NCBI RefSeq assembly: GCF_019264485.1 | Contig: NZ_JAHVAA010000014.1 | Coordinates: forward strand, 248,001 to 312,000 | Direction of reading: 5' to 3' | DNA length: 64,000 nt | DNA from: Sediminibacterium sp. | GTDB taxonomy: Bacteria; Bacteroidota; Bacteroidia; Chitinophagales; Chitinophagaceae | Part shown: piece after piece, positions 16,944-26,277 of the stretch | How positions within the stretch are numbered: the stretch's first letter is position 1 | How the letters are laid out: every line of letters starts with the position of its first letter | Made by a program: the position numbers and the translations under genes | Notes under the pieces: generated by a model | What the model was told of the DNA's origin: nothing | What the model saw: the letters and a program-made list of their open reading frames with translations, nothing else | Databases searched by the model: none

Positions 16944-17738
16944 ATGAAGAAATTTCTTTTATTAACAGCATGGGTCATTGGCTTACAACCTTTATCGGCC
17001 GGAGATGAGTTTTGTGGCATCCGCAATAAAGCATTTGAAGAAGGAGAAAGTATTTCCTTTAATGTATTTTATTCTGTTATTGGCTTGTATGTAAATGCTG
17101 GTAGCGCCAACTTTTCTGTATCTCTCGATAAAATGAATAACCGCATTGCTTATCATGTTGTGGGCAAGGGAAGCTCAAACCCCAGCTATGACTGGATATT
17201 TAAAGTACGCGACCGCTATGAGTCGTATATAGATACAGCCAATCTTCAGCCACTGAAATTCATCCGCAATATTGAGGAAGGCGGGTATAAAAAATTTGAG
17301 AATATTACTTTCAACCAGGAAACGAATACGGCTATAACAACAGAAGGTGTATATAAAGTACCCGGCTGCATTCAGGATGTGCTGAGTTCCATTTATTATG
17401 CGCGTAATATCGACTTCAATAAATACAAGCCTGAAGATAAAATTCCTTTCGCCATGTTTCTTGATAATGAAGTGTATAATCTTTATATCAAATACATGGG
17501 GAAAGAAACCATTAAAACCAAATATGGTAAGTTCCGTGCCATCAAGTTTAAACCCTTGCTGGTAAAAGGCACTTTATTTGAAGGAGGTGAAAAAATGACG
17601 GTATGGGTGAGCGACGATCCAAATCATATACCGCTCCGTATTGAGAGTCCGATCGTTGTAGGAAGTGTGAAAGTAGATATGATGCAATACCGCAACCTGC
17701 GTTATCCTTTAAGCTCGATGATCAGTTTCAATCGCTAA
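16944..17738 (+). CDS. DUF3108 domain periplasmic protein
   Basis: The 264-residue protein has a Sec signal peptide (MKKFLLLTAWVIGLQPLSAG) and then a DUF3108 body with the FEEGESISFNVFYS opening, the YESYIDTANLQPLKF segment and the C-terminal TVWVSDDPNHIPLRIESP strand typical of the family. DUF3108 proteins are exported and their function is undefined. It follows the membrane protein by 10 bases, so the two are probably one operon and may act together on an envelope lipid; this is inference. Confidence 0.85.
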   Translation: MKKFLLLTAWVIGLQPLSAGDEFCGIRNKAFEEGESISFNVFYSVIGLYVNAGSANFSVSLDKMNNRIAYHVVGKGSSNPSYDWIFKVRDRYESYIDTANLQPLKFIRNIEEGGYKKFENITFNQETNTAITTEGVYKVPGCIQDVLSSIYYARNIDFNKYKPEDKIPFAMFLDNEVYNLYIKYMGKETIKTKYGKFRAIKFKPLLVKGTLFEGGEKMTVWVSDDPNHIPLRIESPIVVGSVKVDMMQYRNLRYPLSSMISFNR

Positions 17739-18100
17739 ACAACTGCGCTTTCACTATAATGAATAGGTCGGCTGTTGACACTTCTGTACAATTGCGAGCG
17801 TTTGTATAATAAGCGGCAGATGATCAGCACAAAAATGGTGGCCATAAAAATACCTCCCATAAGCCCCAGAAAAAAAGAATTAAAATACTGTTTACCTGCA
17901 TAGGCAGAAAAAACAACCGCACCGGCTGAAATAAGACCAGATACAGCTGCGATAACCGCATTGCCATTTCTATTGGATATTTCTATCCTGGCATTGCAGG
18001 TATCGCAGTTGATCGCGGAAAAATTGTTGAGCAGAACAAACTGCCTGAAGGATATCCGGCACCCGCAATTCGGACATCCAGTTACCTGGTTTTTAGACAT
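17735..18100 (-). CDS. Zinc-ribbon membrane protein of unknown function
   Basis: The 121-residue protein has four cysteines in two CxxC knuckles (CPNC at about residues 9-12, CDTC at about 32-35), suggesting a zinc ribbon. Two membrane helices follow (about 48-67 and 77-97), then a short basic tail. I do not recognise a family beyond this. The 3' end overlaps the DUF3108 end by four bases on the opposite strand. The ATG at 18100 is the only plausible start before the first knuckle. Confidence 0.65.
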   Translation of the reverse strand: MSKNQVTGCPNCGCRISFRQFVLLNNFSAINCDTCNARIEISNRNGNAVIAAVSGLISAGAVVFSAYAGKQYFNSFFLGLMGGIFMATIFVLIICRLLYKRSQLYRSVNSRPIHYSESAVV

Positions 18101-18254
18101 TGGATTTTAAAATAGCGTGTTAAAGCTAGGATTTCAATGTAAACTTAATATGAAACAATGGCAATAAGTGTCTGAAAAACACTGATTTTATGACGTGTTT
18201 TCACTGTTTTTTTATAGTAAAAAACCAGGTGAAATACTACAATACACTAAAATT

Positions 18255-19124
18255 TTATAAAGCAGAAAGTGGAAATGTTTCTGCAACCCTTACCCCTTTT
18301 TCTGTGAGTTGCAGACTGCAGCATTCATTTAAATGATCATGTTCAAAATACAGTATGTAGTTATTTTCCACCGCTTCCTGTAGGAAATTCTTTTTCTCTT
18401 GTAGTGTGGTGAGTGGAAACATATCATATGCCATCACATACGGAATAGGCAAATGAGCCGTAGAAGGCAGTAAATCGGCCATATATACCAATGTGCGACC
18501 CCTGTATTGTATTTGCGGAAGCATCATTTTTTCGGTATGTCCATTCACAAATCGAACAGAAAAACCGTTCATAAACGGAGTTGTTTCCAATCGGCCGTCG
18601 TTGGTAAAATTGGTTGACGGGGTGTCAATCAATTGTAACTGCCCACTTTCCTGTATGGGCAGAATATTTTCTTTCAGGAATGAGGCTTTCTCGCGGTCGT
18701 TGGGTTTTATCGCCCAGTTCCAGTGTTTTTCATTGCTCCAATAAGTAGCATTCTTAAATGCGGGTACCAGTTTATCAGCCGCACGAATGATACTGCCACC
18801 ACAATGGTCGAAGTGCAGATGTGTAAGAAAAACATCCGTAATATCAGTTCTGTTAAAACCATATTGAGCCAATGATTTATCCAATGTATCATCGCCATGG
18901 AGATAATAATGACCGAAGAATTTGGCATCCTGTTTATCGCCCATGCCATTATCAATTAAAATAAGTCTGTTGCCATCTTCTACCAATAAACAACGCATGG
19001 CCCAGGAGCACATATTATTCTCGTCGGAGGGGTTCAGTTTATTCCACATCGATTTTGGTACTACACCAAACATAGCTCCGCCATCCAGTTTAAAATATCC
19101 GCTGTTGATTGAATAGAGTTTCAT
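18255..19124 (-). CDS. MBL-fold metallo-hydrolase
   Basis: The 289-residue protein has the metallo-beta-lactamase signature LTHLHFDHCGG (HxHxDH), later metal-ligand histidines in FVNGHTEKM and FEHDHLNEC, and the ILIDNGMGD-like opening strand. The layout resembles AHL-lactonase-like or YtnP-like hydrolases, but the substrate cannot be read from sequence. It sits two bases after the MFS transporter gene on the same strand, so the two are probably co-transcribed. It has no signal peptide. Confidence 0.88.
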   Translation of the reverse strand: MKLYSINSGYFKLDGGAMFGVVPKSMWNKLNPSDENNMCSWAMRCLLVEDGNRLILIDNGMGDKQDAKFFGHYYLHGDDTLDKSLAQYGFNRTDITDVFLTHLHFDHCGGSIIRAADKLVPAFKNATYWSNEKHWNWAIKPNDREKASFLKENILPIQESGQLQLIDTPSTNFTNDGRLETTPFMNGFSVRFVNGHTEKMMLPQIQYRGRTLVYMADLLPSTAHLPIPYVMAYDMFPLTTLQEKKNFLQEAVENNYILYFEHDHLNECCSLQLTEKGVRVAETFPLSAL

Positions 19125-19126
19125 CT

Positions 19127-20446
19127 TTATGCTACTTTTCCCTGTTTGTGTTTGGTGGCTGATGCAAATGTGAGTAATATCAATCCAATAACAAAGAACA
19201 CTACCAGTGCGAGCACTGAGTTTCGCTGTGAGCCAGTGTATTCATTGATATAACCGAAACTGAACATCCCGATTACAATTGCTATCTTTTCTGTTACATC
19301 ATAAAAACTGAAGAAAGAAGTGGTATCTTTTGTTTCGGGCATCAGTTTAGCATAAGTGCTTCGACTTAACGACTGAATACCTCCCATTACAAAACCAACC
19401 AGCACGGCAAGTGCATAAAATTCGTTGATGCCATCTCTGGGTAATAGATATCCTATAATACAAAGCATAATCCATAAAGCTACTGTAATCATAAGTGCAC
19501 GGAAATTACCCAGCCTGTCAGATAGTTTGGCGATAGTAAATGCACCCGGCACAGCTACCAGTTGAATGATGAGGATAGAGATAATCAGATTAGTGGTAGG
19601 AATATTCAATTCACTCTTGCCATATAAGGTAGCGGCTAACATTACCGTTTGAACTCCCATATTAAAAAAGAAAAATGCTGCCAGGTATTTTTTTAGCACA
19701 GGCAGGTGTTTGAGTTGTTTCCATACCTTATTCAGTTCTTTATACCCATTGGTAAAAATACTGCCTTTACTGTTGGGGTTACCCGCTGGTACTGTTTTTG
19801 GCAAACGGCTCAATGCCAACTGACCAAAACCCCACCACCAGATACCTACCAACAAAAAAGAAATTTGTGAGGCTTTTCCTAATGTAATGCCAAACAAACC
19901 GGGGTTTAATACAAAAACAAAACAAATGATCTGAAGAATCACACTTCCTATATACCCCATTGCAAAACCTTTTGCACTCACACGATCCTGATCAACGGGT
20001 GCCGCAATTTCAGGAAGAAAGGAATTGTAAAAAACAAGGCTACTCCAATAACCCACACAGGCAATAATCATACAGGCAAGTCCATACGCCAGGTTGCTGC
20101 TGTTATAAAAAAACAAGGCAGTACAGGCAATACTACCCATGGTACAGAAAAAGAAAAGAAAACTCTTTTTGTTACCCTTATAATCTGCGATGGATGAAAG
20201 CATGGGCGACATGATTGCCACAATCATAAATGCCACAGCCAATGCATAATTGTACAATGAAGTATTAACAAACTCGCGGCCAAATAACCAAACTTTATCG
20301 TTTGAAGTGGCATCGTTACCATCGCCTGTTACCGATTCAAAATAGGCCGGGAAGATGGTAGATGTGATAACCAGGTTATAAACACTATTGGCCCAGTCGT
20401 ACATGGCCCAGCCATTGATGACTCTTTTAGAAGCAGTCGTTTGCAT
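19127..20446 (-). CDS. MFS transporter, UMF1/Atg22-like
   Basis: The 439-residue protein has about twelve membrane helices and the N-terminal motif GWAMYDWANSVYN, characteristic of the UMF1/Atg22-like major facilitator family. The GIQSLSRSTYAKLMP block in the second half is also typical. Family members are thought to export amino acids or small metabolites, but the substrate here is unknown. The metallo-hydrolase gene follows immediately, which could mean a linked degradation/transport pair. A GTGAGTA element lies before its start. Confidence 0.9.
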   Translation of the reverse strand: MQTTASKRVINGWAMYDWANSVYNLVITSTIFPAYFESVTGDGNDATSNDKVWLFGREFVNTSLYNYALAVAFMIVAIMSPMLSSIADYKGNKKSFLFFFCTMGSIACTALFFYNSSNLAYGLACMIIACVGYWSSLVFYNSFLPEIAAPVDQDRVSAKGFAMGYIGSVILQIICFVFVLNPGLFGITLGKASQISFLLVGIWWWGFGQLALSRLPKTVPAGNPNSKGSIFTNGYKELNKVWKQLKHLPVLKKYLAAFFFFNMGVQTVMLAATLYGKSELNIPTTNLIISILIIQLVAVPGAFTIAKLSDRLGNFRALMITVALWIMLCIIGYLLPRDGINEFYALAVLVGFVMGGIQSLSRSTYAKLMPETKDTTSFFSFYDVTEKIAIVIGMFSFGYINEYTGSQRNSVLALVVFFVIGLILLTFASATKHKQGKVA

Positions 20447-20480
20447 GTGGAGGGGTTTGTTTGACTAAAGATAGGAGAAA

Positions 20481-20553
20481 AGTGAGTAGTGAGTTGTGGG
20501 TAGTGAGTGAAAGAATATTTCCTACTGACTATTCACTACTGACTACTCACTCC
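20481..20553. repeat. GTGAGTAGTGA-unit palindrome
   Basis: Arms 20481-20512 and 20522-20553 are nearly complementary runs of GTGAGTA / CTGACTA units. The element begins 34 bases upstream of the MFS start and touches the HIT gene stop: the TAG stop (20556-20554, minus strand) directly precedes GGAGTGAGTAG. Confidence 0.85.
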
Positions 20554-20943
20554 CTACAGTTCTGCCAGAATTTTCTGCTGAACAGCTTTCAGCTCTTCAG
20601 CACTGAGTTTAAGTTTACCTCTTGTAAAGTTGAGGTCGTCGGCGCTGTTAATGGGAATGAGGTGTACATGGGCATGTGGCACTTCAAGGCCTACTACACT
20701 AATACCACAACGGTTACAGGGGAATGCTTTTTCGATGGCTTTGGCAATGGGTTTGCAAAACAAAAGAATCCCGGAAAGGTATTCATCCGGCAGGTTAAAC
20801 AAATTATCCGTTTCGTTTTTCGGGACTACCAAAACATGCCCTTCTGCCAGTGGAAAAATATCAAGGAAAGCAAAGAACGACTCGTTCTCAGCAATTTTGT
20901 ATGATGGAATTTCACCTGCTATAATTCTGGAGAAAATGGTCAT
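20554..20943 (-). CDS. HIT family hydrolase
   Basis: The 129-residue protein has the histidine triad HAHVHLIP near the C-terminus and the standard HIT opening MTIFSRIIAGEIPSYKIAE. HIT proteins hydrolyse or transfer nucleotide phosphates, with the second His of the triad as nucleophile. It is full length. The gene follows greA in the same direction after a hairpin, a pairing seen widely in this group. Its stop abuts a repeat element. Confidence 0.95.
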   Translation of the reverse strand: MTIFSRIIAGEIPSYKIAENESFFAFLDIFPLAEGHVLVVPKNETDNLFNLPDEYLSGILLFCKPIAKAIEKAFPCNRCGISVVGLEVPHAHVHLIPINSADDLNFTRGKLKLSAEELKAVQQKILAEL

Positions 20944-20960
20944 ACTGGTAGACGATAATA

Positions 20961-21003
20961 AGCCACTGCAATGAACACCTGTGTTGAATTCATTGCAGTG
21001 GCT
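20961..21003 (-). terminator. Hairpin between greA and the HIT gene
   Basis: AGCCACTGCAATGAA (20961-20975) pairs perfectly with 20989-21003, giving a 15-base stem and a 13-base loop, eight bases after the greA stop. The following minus-strand sequence TTATTATC is only weakly T-rich, so termination may be partial. Confidence 0.75.
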
Positions 21004-21010
21004 ATATGAG

Positions 21011-21487
21011 TTAAATAGTAATGTCTTCGATCTTGAATTTAATGATACCTGTTGGCGCCTGCACTTCTGCTACTTCTCCAATTGTTTTTCCCATCAAACC
21101 TTTACCAATGGGTGAGCCGGCAGAAATTTTACCTGCTTTAAGGTCTGCTTCTTTCTCGCCTACAATCTGGTAAGTAACCGTTTTTTTAGTGGCAATATTG
21201 GTAATGGTTACCTTGGTAAGAATGGTTACTTTACTGGTATCAATATCGCTGGTATCCACAATTTTGGCATTGGCGATGGCGCCTTCCAGTTGTTTGATCT
21301 TGGCTTCCAGCATACCCTGGGCCTCTTTGGCCGCATCATATTCAGCATTTTCCTTCAGGTCGCCTTTCTCCCTTGCTTCTGCAATGGCCCGGGAAGCGGC
21401 AGGGCGTTCTACCGATTTCATCTTCTGTAACTCTCCACGCATTTTTTCAAATGTCTCCTTGGTAACATACATGGTACTCTCACTCAT
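21011..21487 (-). CDS. greA: Transcription elongation factor GreA
   Basis: GreA rescues backtracked RNA polymerase by stimulating cleavage of the transcript's 3' end. The 158-residue protein has the N-terminal coiled coil with the acidic tip (GDLKENAEYDAAKE) and the C-terminal FKBP-like domain (GSPIGKGLMGKTIGE). Length and motifs are canonical. It is probably transcribed with the HIT gene past a leaky hairpin. Confidence 0.97.
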   Translation of the reverse strand: MSESTMYVTKETFEKMRGELQKMKSVERPAASRAIAEAREKGDLKENAEYDAAKEAQGMLEAKIKQLEGAIANAKIVDTSDIDTSKVTILTKVTITNIATKKTVTYQIVGEKEADLKAGKISAGSPIGKGLMGKTIGEVAEVQAPTGIIKFKIEDITI

Positions 21488-21666
21488 ATTCTTTCGGTTT
21501 AAAAAGGGTAAAAAAAATACAACGCCACATTTGATTGCAGCGTTGCATGACTGTAAAAATAGAAAATATAATAGAATTCACTGCTTCTATTATTGTTTTT
21601 TATTTAAAATAATCAATTATCTTGATGTTATTGAAAATCAGCTAAAAAACTAAAAATCAATTAGTT

Positions 21667-22377
21667 ATGATTGGAATTTTGGTAGAACTCTTCCTTTCCC
21701 TGATTTTATTAAAGCTGATTGAAAGAAAAAATCTCTCAGTACTGGGTTGGCAAGTTTCCGGCAAACGTTTAATTCAGTTACTGATTGGAATAACCATTGC
21801 CGTGCTACTGGCAACCGGCTACCACCTGATCAGGTCACTACTTACGGGCATTTCCTGGCAACTGAATACTTCTTATCGTCTGTCAGACTTTGGCCAGGCT
21901 CTATGGTGGATGCTCCGTTCTGTACTTTATGAAGAACTCATTTTCAGAGGCGCTTTATTGTACATTGCCATGAAAAGACTCGGACCTGCCAAAGGTCTCT
22001 GGCTATCTGTCGTTGCATTTGGCATATACCACTGGTTTTCTTTCGGAGCATTTGGTCAGCCTGTACAAATGATTTTTATTTTCCTGATCACAGCGGCTGC
22101 CGGATGGATGTATGCGTATGCTTTTCTTAAAACCAATTCACTTTATCTCCCCATTGGCTTACACCTTGGCTGGAATTGTGTTGGCAGCATTCTTTTTTCA
22201 GGTGGTTCTATCGGCAAGCATATGCTGTTACCTGTTCAGAATCCCTCATTTCAGCAAAATGCGTTGGCATCTTCTTTATTTATGGTGATTTATCAATTAT
22301 TCGTGCCCGCAATCTGTACATGGCTCTATGTAAGAAAATTAGATGGAGAGAAAACATACTCAAATCTCTCTGCGTAA
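21667..22377 (+). CDS. CPBP family intramembrane metalloprotease
   Basis: The 236-residue multi-pass protein has the CPBP/Abi signature: YEELIFRGAL (EExxxR), FGIYHWFSFG, and HLGWNCVGS near the third motif. These residues bind metal within the membrane. Family members process prenylated or other membrane peptides, and some relate to bacteriocin immunity. The upstream 180 bases are AT-rich. The last three codons and the TAA stop (CTCTCTGCGTAA) form the first bases of the next palindrome, so the C-terminus is shaped by the repeat. Confidence 0.88.
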   Translation: MIGILVELFLSLILLKLIERKNLSVLGWQVSGKRLIQLLIGITIAVLLATGYHLIRSLLTGISWQLNTSYRLSDFGQALWWMLRSVLYEELIFRGALLYIAMKRLGPAKGLWLSVVAFGIYHWFSFGAFGQPVQMIFIFLITAAAGWMYAYAFLKTNSLYLPIGLHLGWNCVGSILFSGGSIGKHMLLPVQNPSFQQNALASSLFMVIYQLFVPAICTWLYVRKLDGEKTYSNLSA

Positions 22378-22459
22378 CCTCTGTGTTCTCCTTTCTCTGA
22401 GGTGATCAGTAATTATTGTTTCACCGCAGAGAAAGGAGAACACAGAGATTACGCAGGGT
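22366..22459. repeat. Long palindrome of CTCTGTGTTCTCC units spanning a stop codon
   Basis: The left arm (from 22366) reads CTCTGCGTAACCTCTGTG and on to GGTGA; the right arm (to 22458) is its near-perfect complement. The TAA in the left arm is the CPBP stop. The stop of the hydroxyacid dehydrogenase lies directly beyond the right arm. It fills the whole convergent gap and should terminate both genes. Confidence 0.9.
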
Positions 22460-23398
22460 TTAAAGGCCTGGTATTCCTAATTTATCCAACAAAATTTTCG
22501 GCATCAGGTAATACGATTCATGGCTATAGCCAGCAATATGCGGTGTGATGATTACATTGGGTTGTTCCAATAGCCAATTTAGATCTGCTTTTTCATCTTC
22601 TGTATAAGTTTCCAGTTTTTCGTTTTCCAATACATCCAATGCCGCTGCTTTTATCTTCCCGTTTTTTAGTGCACGTATCAATGCTTTGGTATCAGTTATT
22701 CTTCCACGGCAAGTGCTTAGAAAATAGGGCTGCTTTTCAAATCCGTTAAAAAAATGATCATTTGCATAATGATAGGTAGCTTCATGTAAGGGAAGATGAA
22801 GACTCACCACTTCTGCATAACATTGAATCTGTTCTACTCCTGCTTCTCTCACAGCACCTTTTGCAAAATCGGTTTTAAAGAGATCATTGGCCAGTATGGT
22901 AACGTCAAACGAAGCCAGTTTTTTAGCAAATGACTCGCCCGTATTTCCAAAACCAATAATACCCACTGTTTTACCCGTAAGCTCATCACCCCTGTTGGCA
23001 TCCCTGATCCATTTACCGGCTTTTACTTCCAGATAACTGCTATTAATTTTGTTCATCAGGCTCAGCAACATGCCCAATGCCTGCTCGGCTACTGCATTCC
23101 GATTTCCTTCCGGACTGCTTTCACATTGTATTCCTTTTGATGTTGCATAAGCTACATCTATTTTTTCCATCCCACTTCCCAAACGTCCGATCCATTGAAG
23201 TGAAGTAGCAGCATCCAGCAACACACGGTCTATCTGTAACCGGGTCGTAACAATTAACCCTGTGCAGTCACTAATTTGTTCTTTTAATTCTTCGTAATTA
23301 ATCTCTGGCAAATAAACACACTCATACCCCGCCCGATCCAGTCTTTCCATCAAATACGGATTAGCTTTCGCTGTTATAATCACCTTTTTCCTTGTCAT
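22460..23398 (-). CDS. D-isomer 2-hydroxyacid dehydrogenase (phosphoglycerate dehydrogenase-like)
   Basis: The 312-residue protein has an N-terminal catalytic half, the NAD-binding loop [13 protein letters not shown] (GxGxxG-like) and the family's later blocks with Arg (CRGRITDT) and the C-terminal His in ITPHIAGYS. It lacks the ACT domain of full SerA, so it may be a short PGDH or another hydroxyacid dehydrogenase. The rsmA gene lies 23 bases upstream on the same strand, so they may be co-transcribed. Confidence 0.88.
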   Translation of the reverse strand: MTRKKVIITAKANPYLMERLDRAGYECVYLPEINYEELKEQISDCTGLIVTTRLQIDRVLLDAATSLQWIGRLGSGMEKIDVAYATSKGIQCESSPEGNRNAVAEQALGMLLSLMNKINSSYLEVKAGKWIRDANRGDELTGKTVGIIGFGNTGESFAKKLASFDVTILANDLFKTDFAKGAVREAGVEQIQCYAEVVSLHLPLHEATYHYANDHFFNGFEKQPYFLSTCRGRITDTKALIRALKNGKIKAAALDVLENEKLETYTEDEKADLNWLLEQPNVIITPHIAGYSHESYYLMPKILLDKLGIPGL

Positions 23399-23421
23399 TT
23401 TCTTTCTTGTCTATTTCCTTG

Positions 23422-24177
23422 TTATTTCATCCTGAATGTGAGTGCCGCAAAATCGGCAACGGTTAACTGTTCTGCTCTTTTCGTGAAAATTGCTTCCTGC
23501 AATACTTCCGGTGTAAACATCCCTTTTAAGGGATTACGCAACATTTTCCTCCGCTGGTTAAACGCTGCTTTTACCAGTACAAAAAATGCGCGTTCACTCT
23601 TCATCTCACTAACAATTTCTCTTCGTTTTAGTTTAATAACACCGCTCATTACTTTCGGAGGCGGATTAAATGCCTGCTGTGGCACATCAAACAGGTATTC
23701 CACTTCATAAAATGCCTGAACCAGCACACTTAATATCCCATATTCTTTATTACCCGATTTCGATGCTATCCTTTCTGCCACTTCTTTCTGAAACATACCA
23801 ATCATTACGGGCACCTGTTTCTTCCATTCAAGTATACGGAACAATATCTGCGATGAAATATTGTAAGGAAAATTACCCACCACTGTAAACTGTTCATTAA
23901 ATGGCTGGTTAACTTCTAATATACTTTCGTGAATGATTTTTCCTTTGATGGTAGGATAAGTATCTTCCAGATAAGTCACCTTCTCATCATCCAGCTCCAC
24001 TGCTTTAAAATCAATAGCAGGTAGCTGAAGCAGATATTTGGTTAATGCACCACCTCCCGGACCCACTTCCAGCAGTTGCGAAAAACTTTCCTGTTTCAAA
24101 GCATCTACAATTTGCCTGCAGATATTTTCATCTTTCAGAAAGTGCTGCCCCAGCGATTTTTTAAGGGTATATTCCAT
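23422..24177 (-). CDS. rsmA: 16S rRNA dimethyladenosine transferase RsmA (KsgA)
   Basis: RsmA dimethylates two adjacent adenines near the 3' end of 16S rRNA, a late step in small-subunit assembly. The 251-residue protein begins KKSLGQHFLKD, has the SAM loop LEVGPGGGALT, and the catalytic NFPYNISSQI (NxPY-like) motif. Length is normal. It is divergent from pdxA across a composite repeat element, an arrangement reminiscent of the pdxA-ksgA pairing in many bacteria, though there the genes are co-directional. Confidence 0.96.
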   Translation of the reverse strand: MEYTLKKSLGQHFLKDENICRQIVDALKQESFSQLLEVGPGGGALTKYLLQLPAIDFKAVELDDEKVTYLEDTYPTIKGKIIHESILEVNQPFNEQFTVVGNFPYNISSQILFRILEWKKQVPVMIGMFQKEVAERIASKSGNKEYGILSVLVQAFYEVEYLFDVPQQAFNPPPKVMSGVIKLKRREIVSEMKSERAFFVLVKAAFNQRRKMLRNPLKGMFTPEVLQEAIFTKRAEQLTVADFAALTFRMK

Positions 24178-24197
24178 TGAAGCAAAAATACATTTAT

Positions 24198-24256
24198 ATG
24201 TCGGATGTCTGATGGCAGATGTAGCATAGTCTGTGGACCATGGTCTATGGACTACG
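24198..24256. repeat. Composite element: ATGTCGG units joined to a CCATGG palindrome
   Basis: 24198-24222 has TGTCGGATGTCTGATGGCAGATG, i.e. units of the ATCCGAC family. It runs directly into 24227-24254, a near-palindrome around TGGACCA/TGGTCTA of the CCATGG family. It lies between divergent rsmA and pdxA. Two families in one element suggest fusion or nested insertion. Confidence 0.75.
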
Positions 24257-24309
24257 AACTGATCTCCATCCCTGAATTATCCGTATTTTTACCATCTAAA
24301 GCTTTCCTG

Positions 24310-25398
24310 ATGAATGAAATGCAAAAACCTGTGATTGGTTTCTCTTGTGGCGACATAAACGGCATTGGTCTTGAGCTGATTCTGAAAACCATGGGCGACC
24401 ATCGTTTACTCGACATATGTACACCTGTTGTTTTTGCCAGTAATAAAAGCATCAATTTTTACCGGAAGAGTTTACCCGACATCAATTTTAACTATGCCAG
24501 CGGAAAAGATTTCAGCCGGCTCAACCCCAAACAGGTTAATATTTATCCCTGCTGGGAAGAAGAAATAGCCATTACACCCGGACAATTAAATGAAACCGGC
24601 GGAAAATATGCACTCATTTCGCTGAAAGAAGCAGCACAGGCTCTGAAAGCAGGCCATATTCATGGTCTGGTTACTGCACCCATACATAAAAAGAATATAC
24701 AGTCTGCCGATTTCAATTATAGTGGTCATACCCCTTACCTGAAAGATCTTTTTGGTGTGAATGATGTACTCATGTTCATGGTTGCTGAAAATATGCGGAT
24801 AGGTCTTGTTACCGAACATGTAACAGTTGCTGATGTAGCCAAACATATTACCAAAGAAGGTATTTTGAGCAAGCTGAAAATCATGCACAGTAGTTTGCAA
24901 AAAGATTTTGGTATTGATAAACCCAAAATTGCTGTGTTGGGTCTTAACCCACATGCTGGTGATGAGGGTTTGATTGGCAGTGAAGAAGAAGCCATTATTA
25001 AACCTGCTATCAAAGAAGCCAAACATAATATGCTGGTATTTGGGCCTTACAGCGCAGACGCTTTTTTTGCCCGTGGGCAACATGAACGTTTTGATGCCGT
25101 GCTCGCCATGTACCATGATCAGGGTCTCATACCTTTTAAATCACTCGCTGCCGGTGAAGGTGTAAATTATACTGCCGGGTTAAATGCTGTTCGTACCAGT
25201 CCGGATCATGGAACTGCATTTGATATTGCCGGAAAAGGTAAAGCTGATCACAGTTCATTCCTCGCCGCTGTTTTTGAATGTATTGAAATTATACGTCTCC
25301 GTATGGGTTATGCAGAAATGCGGTTGAACCCGCTTCGTAAAATGAGTGCACGTATGCTCGCCAATGCAGTGGATGAAAGGATTGAAGAAACAGAATAA
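24310..25398 (+). CDS. pdxA: 4-hydroxythreonine-4-phosphate dehydrogenase PdxA
   Basis: PdxA oxidises 4-phosphohydroxy-L-threonine in the DXP-dependent route to pyridoxal phosphate. The protein (362 residues from the ATG at 24310) starts with PVIGFSCGDINGIG and contains the metal-binding His segments SGHTPYL and MYHDQGLIPFK, and SPDHGTAFDIAGKG near the end. The longer in-frame start at 24205 falls in the repeat element and is unlikely. An aldose-epimerase gene follows four bases later. Confidence 0.95.
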   Translation: MNEMQKPVIGFSCGDINGIGLELILKTMGDHRLLDICTPVVFASNKSINFYRKSLPDINFNYASGKDFSRLNPKQVNIYPCWEEEIAITPGQLNETGGKYALISLKEAAQALKAGHIHGLVTAPIHKKNIQSADFNYSGHTPYLKDLFGVNDVLMFMVAENMRIGLVTEHVTVADVAKHITKEGILSKLKIMHSSLQKDFGIDKPKIAVLGLNPHAGDEGLIGSEEEAIIKPAIKEAKHNMLVFGPYSADAFFARGQHERFDAVLAMYHDQGLIPFKSLAAGEGVNYTAGLNAVRTSPDHGTAFDIAGKGKADHSSFLAAVFECIEIIRLRMGYAEMRLNPLRKMSARMLANAVDERIEETE

Positions 25399-25401
25399 CA
25401 C

Positions 25402-26277
25402 ATGCAGCTTTACCATCTTTCCAATGAATTTTTATCGGTAAGCATCAGCGATAAAGGGGCTGAACTTCAGCATATCCGTCATTGCGTCAACGGACTGGAA
25501 TATATGTGGTCTGGCGACCCGGATTTCTGGGGCAAAAAAAGCCCTGTTTTATTTCCTATTGTTGGCGGATTAAAAAATAATAGTTACCGGTTCAATAATA
25601 ACGAGTACCAGTTAGGCCGTCATGGGTTTGCACGTGAAAGAATTTTTGAGGCAATACAGCCATCTGAAGATTCAATTATTTTCTCTTTGTCGGCCGATAG
25701 TGAAAGCCTGCTTGTGTATCCTTTCAGGTTTTCTTTCTCCATAGGCTATCGCCTGGAAGAAAACAATGTTCTTGTCACTTACAATGTTAAGAATACAGAT
25801 AAACAGGAAATGTATTTTTCTGTTGGTGCACATCCTGCATTTGCAGTGCCTTTGGTTACAGGAACTGTATTTGAGGATTATTATCTTCAGTTTAATCAGA
25901 AAGAAGATGCAGGTATCTGGCCTTTATCAGATGCAGGGTTAATTAAAGAAGTACCCGTAACATTTTTTATCGATACAGATCGGCTGGCGTTGCGTAAATC
26001 ATTATTTTACGGAGACGCACTGGTATTCAAAGCTCTTCAGTCTACCAGCATTTCCATTTTATGCAATAAGCATCCACATGGTCTTTGCTTAACCTATTCA
26101 AACTTTCCTTATATGGGTATCTGGAGTGCAAAAGACGCCGATTTTATTTGCATAGAACCCTGGTGTGGTATAGCCGATAGCGTAACTGCATCCGGCAAGC
26201 TTGAAGAGAAAGAAGGCATCTACAAGTTGACTCCGGGAGAAGAATTTCAGCGCGACTGGTCGATTACTTTGTTCTGA
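25402..26277 (+). CDS. Aldose 1-epimerase family protein (LacX/YeaD-like)
   Basis: The 291-residue galactose-mutarotase-fold protein has FPIVGGLKNN and the LGRHGFARE block, a central SVGAHPAFAVP containing the conserved His, and a C-terminal acid in FICIEPWCGIAD. These match the LacX-like branch of aldose 1-epimerases, which interconvert sugar anomers or act on phosphosugars. It probably shares a transcript with pdxA (three-base gap), although no metabolic link is evident. Confidence 0.88.
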   Translation: MQLYHLSNEFLSVSISDKGAELQHIRHCVNGLEYMWSGDPDFWGKKSPVLFPIVGGLKNNSYRFNNNEYQLGRHGFARERIFEAIQPSEDSIIFSLSADSESLLVYPFRFSFSIGYRLEENNVLVTYNVKNTDKQEMYFSVGAHPAFAVPLVTGTVFEDYYLQFNQKEDAGIWPLSDAGLIKEVPVTFFIDTDRLALRKSLFYGDALVFKALQSTSISILCNKHPHGLCLTYSNFPYMGIWSAKDADFICIEPWCGIADSVTASGKLEEKEGIYKLTPGEEFQRDWSITLF

